Positions 39,862-49,576 of a DNA stretch of 64,000 nucleotides are shown here, one piece after another (the first letter of the stretch is position 1; every line of letters begins with the position of its first letter). The translations under genes were made by a program, and so were the position numbers. The DNA is taken from NCBI RefSeq assembly GCF_044227025.1, contig NZ_JBGAFX010000002.1:248001-312000 (forward strand), read 5' to 3'. The notes beneath the pieces are model-generated. The model worked only from the letters and a program-made list of their open reading frames with translations, was not told where the DNA came from and did not search any database. The DNA is from Dokdonella_A sp044227025. GTDB lineage: Bacteria; Pseudomonadota; Gammaproteobacteria; Xanthomonadales; Rhodanobacteraceae.

Positions 39862-41015
39862 AAGTAGGCCGCGCCTTGCTGGACATTGCTGCCGACCTTG
39901 GCGGTGTAGGAACCGACCAACGCGGTTCGCGCATCCACGGCGGTGTAGTAGCCGAAGACGTTGCCCGGCGCCGCATCGCCCGCCGTGAGTTTCTCGACCT
40001 GCTTCCAGCTGCCGGCGATGCGCCGGAACAGATAGGCGGCGCCTCGATAGGCATTCGCGCCATATGCACCCACGAGCATCGTGTTGCCCGACAGGCTGAC
40101 GGAGCCGCCGAAAAGGTTGATTGCCGCGCCGTCGGCGGCAATGAGCCGGCTCGTCTGCGCCCATGCGCCGTGCGTGCGTTCCCAGCAGTACACGGCCCCG
40201 GTACTCACCTGTCCGTTGATCACGACGCCCGGCGCGCCGATCATCGCGGTGGTGCCGTCGATCGCCAGCGAAACACCGAAATTGTCGCGCGTGCCGCCGT
40301 CAGTCGCGACCAGCTTCTGCACCGAGGTCCACGCTCCGTGCGATCGTTCGTAGACGTAGACCCTGCCTTGTCCGATGTTCGCCCCGATCGTCGATGCACG
40401 CGCACCGATGAGTGCCACGTCGGCGGAGACCGCGATGGAAGCCCCGAACGAATCATTCACGTCGACGGGATCGGGGGAGGGCAGGGTCGGGCCTTCGATC
40501 CATGGACCATTGCGGGTCAGCGGCGCCTCGAACGTGTATACCTTGCGCGGAACGATCTGGCCGCCAGTGTTGGCGCCACCGGCGCCGATGAATATGGTCG
40601 AGGCATTGAATGCGACCGCGGTGCCAAGCGTGTCGAGGGAGATGCCGCTGGCGCTCACCAGCTTCTGGCGTTCCGTCCATGTGCCGCCAACCAACGCGAA
40701 CAGGTACGCCGCCCCCTGCCAGGTGCGTCCGTTCACTCGCGCGAAGGGTGCCGTGATGACTGCGAGGGAGCCATGCAACGCGATGGCAGCGCCGAACTGG
40801 TCACCGGCCGCGCCATCGCTCGCGACCAGCTTCTGCACCTGGCTCCACTTGCCATTGGCCTTGCGCAGGACGTAGACAGCGCCCTGGTTGGCGCGTCCAT
40901 CCACGCTGGCCGCACGCGCGCCGACCAGCGCCATCGTGTCGGAAACGGTTACCCACGAACCGAACCAGGACTTCGGACCACCGTCGTCGGCAACGATCTT
41001 CTGCTCACTCCACAT
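39834..41015 (-). CDS. FG-GAP beta-propeller protein without signal peptide
   Basis: 393 residues from the ATG at 41015, which follows GAGGAG on the minus strand. About seven blades repeat a pattern such as QKLVASDGAAGDQFGAAIAL, ALVGAR, QGAVYVL and W(S/T)xVQK (for example DTLGTAVAFN, DSFGASIAVS, DNFGVSLAID, NLFGGSVSLS, NVFGYYTAVD). FG-GAP/integrin-like propellers are normally exported, but this start gives no signal peptide. A longer frame to 41120 also lacks one. It could leave the cell by a leaderless route or have an unseen start. It lies 121 bases downstream of gcvP and its 3' end overlaps the convergent hydrolase gene. Confidence 0.75.
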   Translation of the reverse strand: MWSEQKIVADDGGPKSWFGSWVTVSDTMALVGARAASVDGRANQGAVYVLRKANGKWSQVQKLVASDGAAGDQFGAAIALHGSLAVITAPFARVNGRTWQGAAYLFALVGGTWTERQKLVSASGISLDTLGTAVAFNASTIFIGAGGANTGGQIVPRKVYTFEAPLTRNGPWIEGPTLPSPDPVDVNDSFGASIAVSADVALIGARASTIGANIGQGRVYVYERSHGAWTSVQKLVATDGGTRDNFGVSLAIDGTTAMIGAPGVVINGQVSTGAVYCWERTHGAWAQTSRLIAADGAAINLFGGSVSLSGNTMLVGAYGANAYRGAAYLFRRIAGSWKQVEKLTAGDAAPGNVFGYYTAVDARTALVGSYTAKVGSNVQQGAAYFYTDPATDT

Positions 41016-41136
41016 GCTCGTGCGCTCCTCGCCGGGTCCCGCAAAAGTGGACGACCCGGCAAGTATGCACGAGTGCATCGTTTCCGCGCGCGGGGCACGC
41101 GGACGCCCGAGCAAGGGCATCCGCGGTCAGCCGCCG

Positions 41137-44034
41137 TCAGGCCTCGGCGTCTTCCTTGTACGCATCCACCGGGATGCAGGCGCACATCACGTTCTTGTCG
41201 CCATGCACATTGTCGACGCGTGCGACCGGTGGCCAGTATTTCTGCCGTTTCAGCACGGCAAGCGGGAACACGGCCAGCTCACGCGGATAGGGGTGGGTCC
41301 ACTCGCTGCCCGCGACCATCGTCGCCGTGTGCGGCGCGTTCTTCAGCGGGTTGTCTTCGCGGTCGAGACGACCGTCCTCGATCGCGCGGATCTCGTCGCG
41401 GATCTGGATCATCGCGTCGATGAAACGGTCGAGTTCATGCAGTGATTCGCTTTCGGTCGGCTCGACCATCAGCGTGCCCGCGACCGGGAAGCTCAGCGTC
41501 GGCGCGTGGAAACCGAAGTCGATGAGGCGCTTGGCGACGTCTTCGGCGCTGACACCGGTCGCGTCCTTGATCGGGCGCAGGTCGAGGATGCATTCGTGCG
41601 CGACGAGTCCGTTGCGTCCTGTGTAGAGCGTTTCATAGTGCGGCGCGAGGCGCTTCGCGATGTAGTTCGCGTTGAGCAACGCGACCTGGGTTGCCTTGCG
41701 CAGGCCTTCGGCGCCCATCATCACGACATACATCCAGCTGATCGGCAGGATCGAGGCGGAGCCGAAGGTCGCCGCGCTGACCATGCCGACGTCGCCATTG
41801 CCCACGCCTTGCGTGCGCAGGCCGTCGTTTGCCAGCGCCCTCGGCAGGAACGGCGCCAGGTGGGATTTCACGGCGCACGGACCGACGCCGGGGCCGCCGC
41901 CGCCATGCGGGATGCAGAACGTCTTGTGCAGGTTGAGGTGCGAGACGTCCGATCCCCACTTGCCGGGCTTGGCGACGCCGACCAGCGCGTTCATGTTCGC
42001 GCCGTCGGTGTACACCTGGCCGCCGTGCTGGTGGATGATTTCGCAGATCTCGACGACTTCCTCCTCGAACACGCCGTGCGTGGACGGGTAGGTCATCATG
42101 ATCGCGGCGAGGCGGTCGCTGTACTTCTCGGCGTTGCGGCGGATGTCCTCGACATCGACGTTGCCGTTGCTGTCGGTCTTGGTGACGACGACGGTCATGC
42201 CGCACATCTGCGCCGAAGCCGGGTTGGTGCCGTGTGCGGAATCGGGGATCAGGCAGATATCGCGGTGCGCCTCGCCGCGCGAGCGGTGGTACGCGCGGAT
42301 CGCCAGAAGGCCGGCATATTCGCCCTGCGCGCCGGAGTTCGGCTGCAGGCTGACCGCGTCGTAGCCGGTGCATTCGACCAGCATCGCCTCCAGACCGTCG
42401 ATGAGTTCCTTGTAGCCCTGCGCCTGTGTTGCGGGCGCGAGTGGATGGATGCCGCCGAACTCCGGCCACGTGACCGGGATCATCTCGGCCGTTGCGTTGA
42501 GCTTCATCGTGCAGGAGCCGAGCGGAATCATCGTGCGATCCATCGCGAGGTCCTTGTCGGCGAGCGCGCGCATGTAACGCAGCAACTCGTGCTCGCTGTG
42601 ATGCGTGTTGAACACCGGATGCAGGAGGAACCCGGACGTGCGCTTCAGCGTCGAGGGCAACGCATCCGGCGTGGCTGCATCGAGGGCGTCGATGTCGACC
42701 GCGGTGGCGCCGAACAGCGCCGCGATGGCGGCAACGTCGGCGCGCGTGGTCGTCTCGTCGAGGCTGATGCCGACGCTGCCGGCATCGATGGCGCGCAGGT
42801 TGATGCGCGCCGCGGCGGCTTTTGCATGGATCGCCGCGGCATCTACCTGGGTCACATGCAGCGTGTCGAAGTGGTCGCCCGCGACGTTGACGCCGGCCTT
42901 GCGCAGAGCCGCGGCGAGGATCGCGGCTAGGCGATGCACGCGGCGCGCAATGCGGACGAGGCCATCCGGGCCGTGGTAGACCGCGTACATGCTGGCCATC
43001 ACCGCGAGCAGCACTTGTGCGGTGCAGATGTTCGAAGTCGCCTTCTCGCGCCGGATGTGCTGTTCGCGCGTCTGCAACGTGAGGCGGTAGGCAGGGTTTC
43101 CTTCGGCGTCGATCGACACGCCGATCAGGCGGCCCGGCATCGAGCGCTTGTATGCGTCACGACAGGCCATGAACGCTGCGTGCGGCCCCCCGTAACCGAA
43201 CGGCACGCCAAAGCGCTGCGAATTGCCGACAACGATGTCCGCGCCCCATTCGCCGGGCGCGGCGAGCAGGGTCAGCGCGAGCAGGTCGGTTGCGACCGCG
43301 ACGAGTCCGCCTCGCGCGTGCACGGCGTCGGCGACCGCCTTGTAGTCGCCTACCTGGCCGAAGGTATCGGGATACTGGAGCAACACGCCGAACGCATCGG
43401 TATCGCGCGCCGCGGCGTCGTTGCCGACCACGACGTCGATGCCGAGCGGCTCGGCGCGGGTGCGGATCAGCTCGATCGATTGCGGATGCACGCCGGACGA
43501 AACGAAGAACGTGTTCGACTTCGACTTGCAGGAACGCTTGGCGAGCGTCATCGCCTCTGCGCAGGCGGTCGCCTCGTCGAGCAGGGACGCGTTCGCGATC
43601 TCCATGCCGGTCAGGTCCGCGCACATCGTCTGGAAGTTGATCAAGGCTTCCATGCGCCCTTGCGAGATCTCCGCCTGGTACGGCGTGTACGCGGTGTACC
43701 AGGCCGGGTTCTCGAGGATGTTGCGCAGGATGACGTTCGGCGTGTGGGTGCCGTAGTAGCCCTGGCCGATGAACGACTTGAACACCTGGTTCTTGTCGGC
43801 GATCGCGCGGATCTTCGTGATCGCCTCGACTTCGCTGATCGGCGCGGGCAGCGCGAGCGGACTGGCCGACTTGATGCTGCCGGGCACGATCGCATCGGTC
43901 ATTGCGTCGAGCGAGGCATGGCCGATCGTGCGGAGCATGCGCGCGATCTCGGCGTCGTTAGGCCCGATGTGCCGCTCCAGGAACGAGGCGTGGTGTTCGA
44001 GGTGGCGCAGGGAAGACGAGTTGGTCTGGTTCAT
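41137..44034 (-). CDS. gcvP: Glycine dehydrogenase (decarboxylating), P protein
   Basis: 965 residues, one polypeptide containing both halves of the P protein of the glycine cleavage system. It has FLERHIGPND at the start, SFIGQGYYGTHTP, YTAYTPYQAEISQGR, VPFGYGGPHAAF, MIPLGSCTMKLNAT, LQPNSGAQGEYAGL, and the pyridoxal-phosphate Lys in HLNLHKTFCIPHGGGGPG. The enzyme decarboxylates glycine and passes aminomethyl to the H protein. The gcvT and gcvH genes are not in the window. A tandem glycine riboswitch lies about 47 bases upstream of the ATG at 44034 and should switch expression on with glycine. Confidence 0.97.
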   Translation of the reverse strand: MNQTNSSSLRHLEHHASFLERHIGPNDAEIARMLRTIGHASLDAMTDAIVPGSIKSASPLALPAPISEVEAITKIRAIADKNQVFKSFIGQGYYGTHTPNVILRNILENPAWYTAYTPYQAEISQGRMEALINFQTMCADLTGMEIANASLLDEATACAEAMTLAKRSCKSKSNTFFVSSGVHPQSIELIRTRAEPLGIDVVVGNDAAARDTDAFGVLLQYPDTFGQVGDYKAVADAVHARGGLVAVATDLLALTLLAAPGEWGADIVVGNSQRFGVPFGYGGPHAAFMACRDAYKRSMPGRLIGVSIDAEGNPAYRLTLQTREQHIRREKATSNICTAQVLLAVMASMYAVYHGPDGLVRIARRVHRLAAILAAALRKAGVNVAGDHFDTLHVTQVDAAAIHAKAAAARINLRAIDAGSVGISLDETTTRADVAAIAALFGATAVDIDALDAATPDALPSTLKRTSGFLLHPVFNTHHSEHELLRYMRALADKDLAMDRTMIPLGSCTMKLNATAEMIPVTWPEFGGIHPLAPATQAQGYKELIDGLEAMLVECTGYDAVSLQPNSGAQGEYAGLLAIRAYHRSRGEAHRDICLIPDSAHGTNPASAQMCGMTVVVTKTDSNGNVDVEDIRRNAEKYSDRLAAIMMTYPSTHGVFEEEVVEICEIIHQHGGQVYTDGANMNALVGVAKPGKWGSDVSHLNLHKTFCIPHGGGGPGVGPCAVKSHLAPFLPRALANDGLRTQGVGNGDVGMVSAATFGSASILPISWMYVVMMGAEGLRKATQVALLNANYIAKRLAPHYETLYTGRNGLVAHECILDLRPIKDATGVSAEDVAKRLIDFGFHAPTLSFPVAGTLMVEPTESESLHELDRFIDAMIQIRDEIRAIEDGRLDREDNPLKNAPHTATMVAGSEWTHPYPRELAVFPLAVLKRQKYWPPVARVDNVHGDKNVMCACIPVDAYKEDAEA

Positions 44035-44080
44035 GGGCAAAGGCGTCCGCTGTGGCGCGTGCGAGGCCGCACGCCGGGCG

Positions 44081-44276
44081 CCCCTCTGTCCTTTTGCCTG
44101 AGAGTTTGGAGACAGGCCTTGCCGGCTCTGCCTCTTGCCCCTTCGGCGCCGGTTCGTGCCGATCTCGGCAGCCGGTCTCTCCAGAGTGTCCGTGCGCGGT
44201 GGTACAGGGCCTGAGCGATTACGGGCGTTGCGCCTTCGGCAGCGGTCCCGGGGGACCGCTTCTCCCACCGCGAACC
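44081..44276 (-). promoter_or_regulatory. Tandem glycine riboswitch
   Basis: Read on the minus strand, two aptamers are evident. The first begins near 44276 with GGGAGAAGCGG, contains GCCGAAGGCGC and runs to about 44200. The second begins with TCTGGAGAGACCGGC (44183-44169), contains GCCGAAGGGGCAAG and ends with the hallmark AAACTCTCAGGCAAAAGGAC and AGAGGGG at 44106-44081. Tandem aptamers upstream of gcv genes are the established arrangement; binding normally turns on expression. Confidence 0.92.
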
Positions 44277-44368
44277 GTGGACCTTGGAAGTATAGCAGTC
44301 GCGCCGGTGGCGTTCCGCGATCCCGTCGCATCGTGGCCGTGTTCGCCCGTCCGCGCGCGCAAACGAAA

Positions 44369-44391
44369 GAAGCCCGCGCAGGGCGGGCTTC
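44369..44391 (-). terminator. Intrinsic terminator downstream of tRNA-Leu
   Basis: Nine-base stem GAAGCCCGC (44369-44377) with GCGGGCTTC (44383-44391) and a five-base loop. On the minus strand it is followed by TTTCGTTT. It lies 15 bases after the encoded CCA end of the tRNA. The riboswitch begins further downstream, so the tRNA transcript should end before gcvP. Confidence 0.8.
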
Positions 44392-44405
44392 GTTCATGCA
44401 TTCGT

Positions 44406-44490
<85 letters not shown>

Positions 44491-44523
44491 CAACCCGACG
44501 GGCAGGGCCTGCCGGGGGCGCGA

Positions 44524-44552
44524 ACGATACTGGCCGCGCCGCGGGCTGTCAA
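44524..44552 (-). promoter_or_regulatory. Sigma-70 promoter of tRNA-Leu
   Basis: On the minus strand TTGACA (44552-44547), 17 bases, then TATCGT (44529-44524). The start would be near 44517, some 27 bases before the mature tRNA end. The -35 box is perfect and the spacing ideal. Confidence 0.8.
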
Positions 44553-44616
44553 CGCATGTTGCTTGCAATCATGGGAGCACTCGGCGACGCTGGCGATCCA
44601 CGAGAGGGAATTTGAT

Positions 44617-47013
44617 TTGAAAAGGAGAAAGACAACGGGTTCGGGCGATCCGCAGGCACGCAACAAGCGCGGCCCGGGCAAGCGATCCGGCGCTCCGAAA
44701 TCCACGCCGCAGCGCACAGCCTCGGGCAGCGCCAAGGGCGGCTCCGCATCCGCCGGCACCGCGCGCGACGCCCGCATGCCGGGCAGGAAGGCGCCGCTGC
44801 CGACGTTCATGCCGGAGCAGTTGCCGCCGCTGCCGCGTCGGTCGGGGCCGAAGGTGCATGATCCGTATGCCGATCGCGAGGCGAGTCGCTACGAGCGGCC
44901 GATCGCCAGTCGCGAAGCGATCCTCGCGCTGCTCGAAAAGCAGGGCGAGTTGATGACGATCGAAACACTCGCCCGCGCGCTGCATCTTTCCGCTCCGCCG
45001 GATCTCGACGCGCTCTCGCGCCGGCTGGGCGCGATGTTGCGCGACGGCCAGCTGATCCAGAACCGTCGTGGCGGCTACGGCGTCGCCACCAAGCTCGACC
45101 TCATCCGCGGCAGCGTGATCGCGAATGCCGAGGGTTTCGGCTTCCTGCGTCCGGAAGAGGGCGGTGAAGACCTGTACCTGTCGCCGGCCGAGATGCGCAA
45201 GGTGCTGCACGGCGACCGCGTGCTCGCGAGCGTGGTCGGTGTCGACCGCCGCGGGCGCAGCCAGGGTGCGATCGTCGAGGTGCTCGAACGTCGGTCGCCG
45301 CGTCTGGTCGGTCGGGTCGTCGAGGAGAACGGCCTCGTGCTCGTCGCGCCGGATGATCGCCGTCTGCATCAGGACATCCTGATCACGCCGGGCAAGGAGC
45401 GGGGCGCGCGTTCCGGCCAGATCGTGGTGGTCGAAATCACCGACCAGCCGACCAGCCAGCGTGGGCCGATGGGGCGCATCCTCAGTGTGCTCGGCGAACG
45501 CCTGACGCCTTCACTGGTGGTCGAGATGGCGATCGCCAGCCACGACCTGCCGCATGAATGGCCCGCCGCGGCCCTGCGCGATGCGGCGCAGGTCGAGCCG
45601 GAAGTTTCGGCAGCCGAGATCGCCGGACGCGTCGATCTGCGCAATGTGCCGCTGGTCACCATCGATGGCGAGGATGCGAAGGATTTTGACGACGCGGTAT
45701 GGGCCGAGCCGAACGAGCACGGTTTCCGCCTGATCGTCGCGATCGCGGACGTCTCGCACTACGTCATTCCCGGCACGCCGCTCGACGCCGAGGCGTACAA
45801 CCGCTCAACCTCGGTGTATTTCCCGGGCTTCGTTGTGCCGATGCTTCCGGAGACGCTGTCGAACGGCATCTGCTCGCTCAAGCCGAAGGTCGAGCGCCTT
45901 TGCATGGCGTGCGAGATGCAGGTCGACCACGAGGGCGAGGTGACGCGCTCGAAGTTCTACACGGCGGTGATGCGTTCGCGTGCACGCCTGACCTACACCC
46001 GCGTGTGGCAGGCGATCGGCGAGAAGGATGCCGATGCGCGCGCCGAGCTTGCCGACGTGCTGCCGCAGCTCAAGCATCTGCACCAGTTGTACAAGTTGTT
46101 CGCGAAAGCGCGCCAGCGCCGCGGCGCGATCGATTTCGAAAGCCGCGAGGTTTCGTTCCGGCTCGGGGTTGGCGGCGAAGTCGTGCAGCTCGGCTCCTAT
46201 GAGCGCAACGACGCGCACAAGTTGATCGAGGAGTGCATGATCGCGGCAAACGTCGAGGCCGCGAAGTACCTGCAGAAGCGCCAGATTCCAGCGCCTTATC
46301 GCGTGCATGCGCCGCCGCCGGCCTCCAAGTACGACGACCTGCTCGAATTCCTGCGTGAGTTCAAGCTGACCCTGCCGCCGATCGAGCAGGTGACGCCGGG
46401 CGATTTCTCCGCCTTGCTGAAGAAGGTGCGCAAGCGCCCGGACGCGAGCCTGATCGAATCGGTGCTGTTGCGGTCGCAGAGCCTCGCGGTCTACCAACCG
46501 GAACATCCGGGGCATTTCGGTCTCGGTTTGTCGTCCTACACGCATTTCACTTCGCCGATCCGTCGCTATCCGGACCTGCTCGTGCACCGTGCAATCCGCT
46601 ACGCACTCGGAGGCGGCAAGCCGTCCGCATACGAGTACAGCCCGAGCAACATGGCGAGCCAGTGCGTGCACTGCTCGCACAACGAGCGACGCGCCGACGA
46701 AGCCCAGCGGGATGTCGATGAGCGGTACAAGTGCGCATGGATGGAGAAGCATGTCGGCAGCGAGTTCGCCGGCATCGTCTCCGGCGTCGCATCGTTCGGC
46801 CTGTTCGTGGAATTGACGGAATCGAAGATCAGCGGTCTCGTGCACATCACCCAGCTGCCGAACGACTACTACCATTTCGACGCGACGCGGCGCCTGCTCA
46901 CCGGCGAGCGGCGCGGCCTGAAGTTCCGCCTCGGCGACGAGGTGCGCGTGCAGGTGCTGCGCGCAAGCCTGGAGGATCGCAAGATCGACTTCCGGCTCGT
47001 CAGCGGGCGCTAG
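44617..47013 (+). CDS. rnr: Ribonuclease R
   Basis: About 798 residues. A basic Ser/Gly-rich N-terminal tail comes first, then a winged-helix domain (SREAILALLEKQGELMTIETLARAL), cold-shock domains (GSVIANAEGFGFLRPEEGGEDLYL) and the RNB domain with active-site acids (IDGEDAKDFDDAVW). NGICSLKPKVERLCM, HFTSPIRRYPDL and a final S1 domain (FAGIVSGVASFGLFVEL...IDFRLV) follow. It degrades structured RNA 3' to 5'. The Lys-rich tail seen after S1 in E. coli is missing. Start TTG 44617 is chosen because GAGAGG (44602-44607) is well spaced; no ATG occurs between there and conserved sequence. rlmB follows in the same direction, as in many gammaproteobacteria. Confidence 0.93.
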   Translation: MKRRKTTGSGDPQARNKRGPGKRSGAPKSTPQRTASGSAKGGSASAGTARDARMPGRKAPLPTFMPEQLPPLPRRSGPKVHDPYADREASRYERPIASREAILALLEKQGELMTIETLARALHLSAPPDLDALSRRLGAMLRDGQLIQNRRGGYGVATKLDLIRGSVIANAEGFGFLRPEEGGEDLYLSPAEMRKVLHGDRVLASVVGVDRRGRSQGAIVEVLERRSPRLVGRVVEENGLVLVAPDDRRLHQDILITPGKERGARSGQIVVVEITDQPTSQRGPMGRILSVLGERLTPSLVVEMAIASHDLPHEWPAAALRDAAQVEPEVSAAEIAGRVDLRNVPLVTIDGEDAKDFDDAVWAEPNEHGFRLIVAIADVSHYVIPGTPLDAEAYNRSTSVYFPGFVVPMLPETLSNGICSLKPKVERLCMACEMQVDHEGEVTRSKFYTAVMRSRARLTYTRVWQAIGEKDADARAELADVLPQLKHLHQLYKLFAKARQRRGAIDFESREVSFRLGVGGEVVQLGSYERNDAHKLIEECMIAANVEAAKYLQKRQIPAPYRVHAPPPASKYDDLLEFLREFKLTLPPIEQVTPGDFSALLKKVRKRPDASLIESVLLRSQSLAVYQPEHPGHFGLGLSSYTHFTSPIRRYPDLLVHRAIRYALGGGKPSAYEYSPSNMASQCVHCSHNERRADEAQRDVDERYKCAWMEKHVGSEFAGIVSGVASFGLFVELTESKISGLVHITQLPNDYYHFDATRRLLTGERRGLKFRLGDEVRVQVLRASLEDRKIDFRLVSGR

Positions 47014-47022
47014 GCGTCTTGT

Positions 47023-47098
47023 GTGGGAGCGGCGGAAGCCGCGATGCTTTTTCTTCCGCCCGCCGGACGAAGAGCATCGCGGCTCCCGCCGCTCCCAC
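47023..47098. repeat. REP-like palindrome, copy 1
   Basis: Arms at 47023-47048 and 47073-47098 are inverted copies of 26 bases with a single mismatch, beginning GTGGGAGCGGCGG. The same sequence forms the arms of the palindrome at 56252-56320. It lies between rnr and rlmB, which run in the same direction, so it would form a large hairpin in the intergenic message. A second, smaller GC hairpin (CGCCCGC-A-GGGCGGG, about 47140-47155) follows. Confidence 0.85.
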
Positions 47099-47197
47099 GC
47101 CAAGCCCGACTTGCGAGTCCGGATTCGACGTTCCTCTGGTCGCCCGCAGGGCGGGCTCCTACACTCCCCGACCTCAGTCACAAGCCCCAAGCCGTCA

Positions 47198-47959
47198 ATG
47201 AGCAATGAACTCCTTATCGGTATCCACGCGGTCGAAGCCGCGTTGAACCACGACGTCGGCAACCTCGTCGAGCTGTACATCGAAAACGGCACGCAGAATG
47301 CGCGCGTGAAGGAACTCGGTGAGCGCGCCCGCGAGCTTGGCGTGAAACCGCATGCGCGCGATCGTGCCGCGCTCGACAAGATGACCGGCGGCGGTCGCCA
47401 CCAGGGCGTGGTCGCGCGCTACAACGCGCCGGCCGCGCTGCCGGACTCGGCACTGGCCGGCCTGGTCGAGGCCGCGGGGCGCGATGCGCTGGTGCTCGTG
47501 CTCGATGGCGTGACCGATCCGCACAACTTCGGTGCGTGCCTGCGCAGTGCCGAGGCGGCCGGCGTGACCGCGGTCGTGGTGCCGAAGGACCGCGCGGTGG
47601 GCGTGACGCCAACGGTCAGGCGTGCGTCGGCGGGTGCGGCCGATCGCGTGCCGATCGTCGCGGCGACCAACCTCGCGCGTGCGCTCAAGGCGCTCAAGGA
47701 TGCCGGCGTGTGGCTGGTCGGCCTTGCCGGCGACACGGAGCAGTCGGTCTATGCGGTCGATCTGGATGGCCCGATCGCCGTGGTCCTCGGCGGCGAAGGC
47801 GAGGGCATGCGCCGCCTGACGCGCGAGAACTGCGATTTCGTCGCGAAGATTCCGATGCAGGGCGACATCGAAAGCCTCAATGTTTCGGTCGCGACCGGTA
47901 TCGTGCTGTTCGAAACCTTGCGCCAGCGCAAGGCGAAACAGGCCAGGCCCTCCCGTTGA
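47198..47959 (+). CDS. rlmB: 23S rRNA (guanosine-2251-2'-O)-methyltransferase RlmB
   Basis: 253 residues. The N-terminal substrate-binding domain (LIGIHAVEAALNHDVGNLVELYIENG) is followed by the SPOUT domain. The knot motifs are DGVTDPHNFGACLRSAEAAGV, VVLGGEGEGMRRLTRENCDFVAKIPM and ESLNVSVATGIVLFE. It methylates G2251 in the peptidyl-transferase region. The ATG at 47198 lies beyond a REP-like palindrome; longer frames to 47021 run through that repeat and are not credible. Order rnr-rlmB is conserved in E. coli and relatives. Confidence 0.96.
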   Translation: MSNELLIGIHAVEAALNHDVGNLVELYIENGTQNARVKELGERARELGVKPHARDRAALDKMTGGGRHQGVVARYNAPAALPDSALAGLVEAAGRDALVLVLDGVTDPHNFGACLRSAEAAGVTAVVVPKDRAVGVTPTVRRASAGAADRVPIVAATNLARALKALKDAGVWLVGLAGDTEQSVYAVDLDGPIAVVLGGEGEGMRRLTRENCDFVAKIPMQGDIESLNVSVATGIVLFETLRQRKAKQARPSR

Positions 47960-47986
47960 CGCGGGCCATTCGCGGACGCGCAAGCC

Positions 47987-48715
47987 TCAGCGCGGATCGT
48001 CGAGCGGCAGTACCGTGGTGGCGTCGCCCTTGCGACGCGTCTGGGTGATCTGTGCGCCGTGCACGAGGAAGTACACGCTCTCGGCGATGTTGGTCGCGTG
48101 GTCGCCGATGCGCTCTAGGTTCTTCGCCATGAACAGCAGGTGCGTGCACGGCGTGATGTTGCGCGGGTCTTCCATCATGTAGGTCAACAGCTCGCGGAAC
48201 AGGCCGGTGTACTGCTCATCGAGTTCCTCGTCGCGCGCCCACGCCTCGAGGGCCTTGTCAGCGTCGCTCTCGCGATAGGCGACGAGGACGTCCTCGACCA
48301 GTCCCTGCGCGATGCGTGCGAGACGCGGCAACGCGCTGGCGAGTTGCACCGGGGCGGACTGATTCAGGATCAGCGAGCGCTTGGCGACATTGGCCGCGTA
48401 GTCGCCGATGCGTTCGATGTCGGCAGCGATGCGCAACGCGGCGAGGATGTCGCGCAGGTCGCGAGCCATCGGTTGGCGCAGCGCGAGCAGGCGCACGACG
48501 TCGTGGCTGATCTCGTGTTCGAGTGCGTCGATGGTCGCGTCGTTGTGCACGATCTTCATCGCGACGTGGCTGTCACGCGCCATCACGGCGTCGATCGCCG
48601 CGTCCAGTTGGTCGAGCGCGAGCCGACCCATGCGCTGCAACTCGCCGGTTAGGCGCTTTAGCTCGTCGTCGTAGCTCTTGACGATATGGTCGTGCGATTG
48701 CGTGGGGGCGTTCAT
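47987..48715 (-). CDS. phoU: Phosphate signalling protein PhoU
   Basis: 242 residues forming two three-helix PhoU repeats, each with the metal-binding signature (MARDLRDILAALRIAADIERIGDYAANVAKRS and LLFMAKNLERIGDHATNIAESVYF). It links the PstSCAB transporter to the PhoR kinase and keeps the Pho regulon off when phosphate is ample. It is the last gene of the leftward pst operon, 36 bases after pstB. The phoB and phoR genes are not in the window. Confidence 0.97.
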   Translation of the reverse strand: MNAPTQSHDHIVKSYDDELKRLTGELQRMGRLALDQLDAAIDAVMARDSHVAMKIVHNDATIDALEHEISHDVVRLLALRQPMARDLRDILAALRIAADIERIGDYAANVAKRSLILNQSAPVQLASALPRLARIAQGLVEDVLVAYRESDADKALEAWARDEELDEQYTGLFRELLTYMMEDPRNITPCTHLLFMAKNLERIGDHATNIAESVYFLVHGAQITQTRRKGDATTVLPLDDPR

Positions 48716-48751
48716 GGAGAACCTGTGAGCGATGGGCGGTGGGACGCGCTG

Positions 48752-49576
48752 TCAGCCGAAGCGGCCGGTGATGTAGTCCTCGGTCTGCTTTTTCGCAGGC
48801 TTGGTGAACAGCAGTTCGGTGTCGCCGAACTCGACCAATTCGCCGAGATACATGAATGCGGTGAAGTCGGAGCAGCGCGCGGCCTGCTGCATGTTGTGTG
48901 TGACGATCGCGATCGTGAAGTGCTCCTTTAGTTCGGAGATCAGTTGCTCGATCTTGCCCGTCGCGATCGGATCCAGCGCCGAAGTCGGCTCGTCGAGCAG
49001 CAACACCTCGGGACGCAGCGCGATCGCGCGCGCGATGCAAAGTCTCTGCTGCTGGCCGCCGGAGAGACCGAGCGCGCTCTGCTTGAGCTTGTCCTTGACC
49101 TCGCCCCACAGCGCGCCCTGGGTCAGCGCCTGCTCTACGCGCACGTCCATCTCGCTCTTCGACAGCTTCTCGTGGTGGCGGATGCCGTAGGCGATGTTGT
49201 CGTAGATCGACATCGGGAACGGCACCGGCTTCTGGAACACCATGCCGACCTTCGAGCGCAGCCGGTTCAGGGGGAACTTCGGATCGAGGACGTTCTCGCC
49301 ATCGAGCAGCACTTCGCCCTTCGCCACGAGCTTCGGGTAGATCGAGTAGATCCGGTTGAACACGCGCAGCAACGTCGACTTGCCGCAACCGGATGGCCCG
49401 ATCAGTGCCGTCACGCGCTTCTCGGCGATGTCGAAGTTGACATCCTTCAACGCGCGGAAGCCGTCGTAGTAAAACTCGAGGTTGCGCGCAGCCATCTTGG
49501 GGCGCACCGCCTGCACGGATGCGACGGCGCCGGCCGGCGCGGCCGTGGACGATACGGCGAAGTGGGCGTCAGTCAT
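48752..49576 (-). CDS. pstB: Phosphate ABC transporter ATPase PstB
   Basis: 274 residues. Walker A GPSGCGKST, the PstB-specific VFQKPVPFPMSIYDNIAYG, signature LSGGQQQRLCIARAIA, Walker B VLLLDEPTSALDP and the H-loop VTHNMQQA. An N-terminal extension of about 28 residues precedes the conserved core, so a later start (ATG for MAARNLEFYYDG) is possible. It powers phosphate import with PstA and PstC. The start overlaps the pstA stop by eight bases. Confidence 0.97.
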   Translation of the reverse strand: MTDAHFAVSSTAAPAGAVASVQAVRPKMAARNLEFYYDGFRALKDVNFDIAEKRVTALIGPSGCGKSTLLRVFNRIYSIYPKLVAKGEVLLDGENVLDPKFPLNRLRSKVGMVFQKPVPFPMSIYDNIAYGIRHHEKLSKSEMDVRVEQALTQGALWGEVKDKLKQSALGLSGGQQQRLCIARAIALRPEVLLLDEPTSALDPIATGKIEQLISELKEHFTIAIVTHNMQQAARCSDFTAFMYLGELVEFGDTELLFTKPAKKQTEDYITGRFG

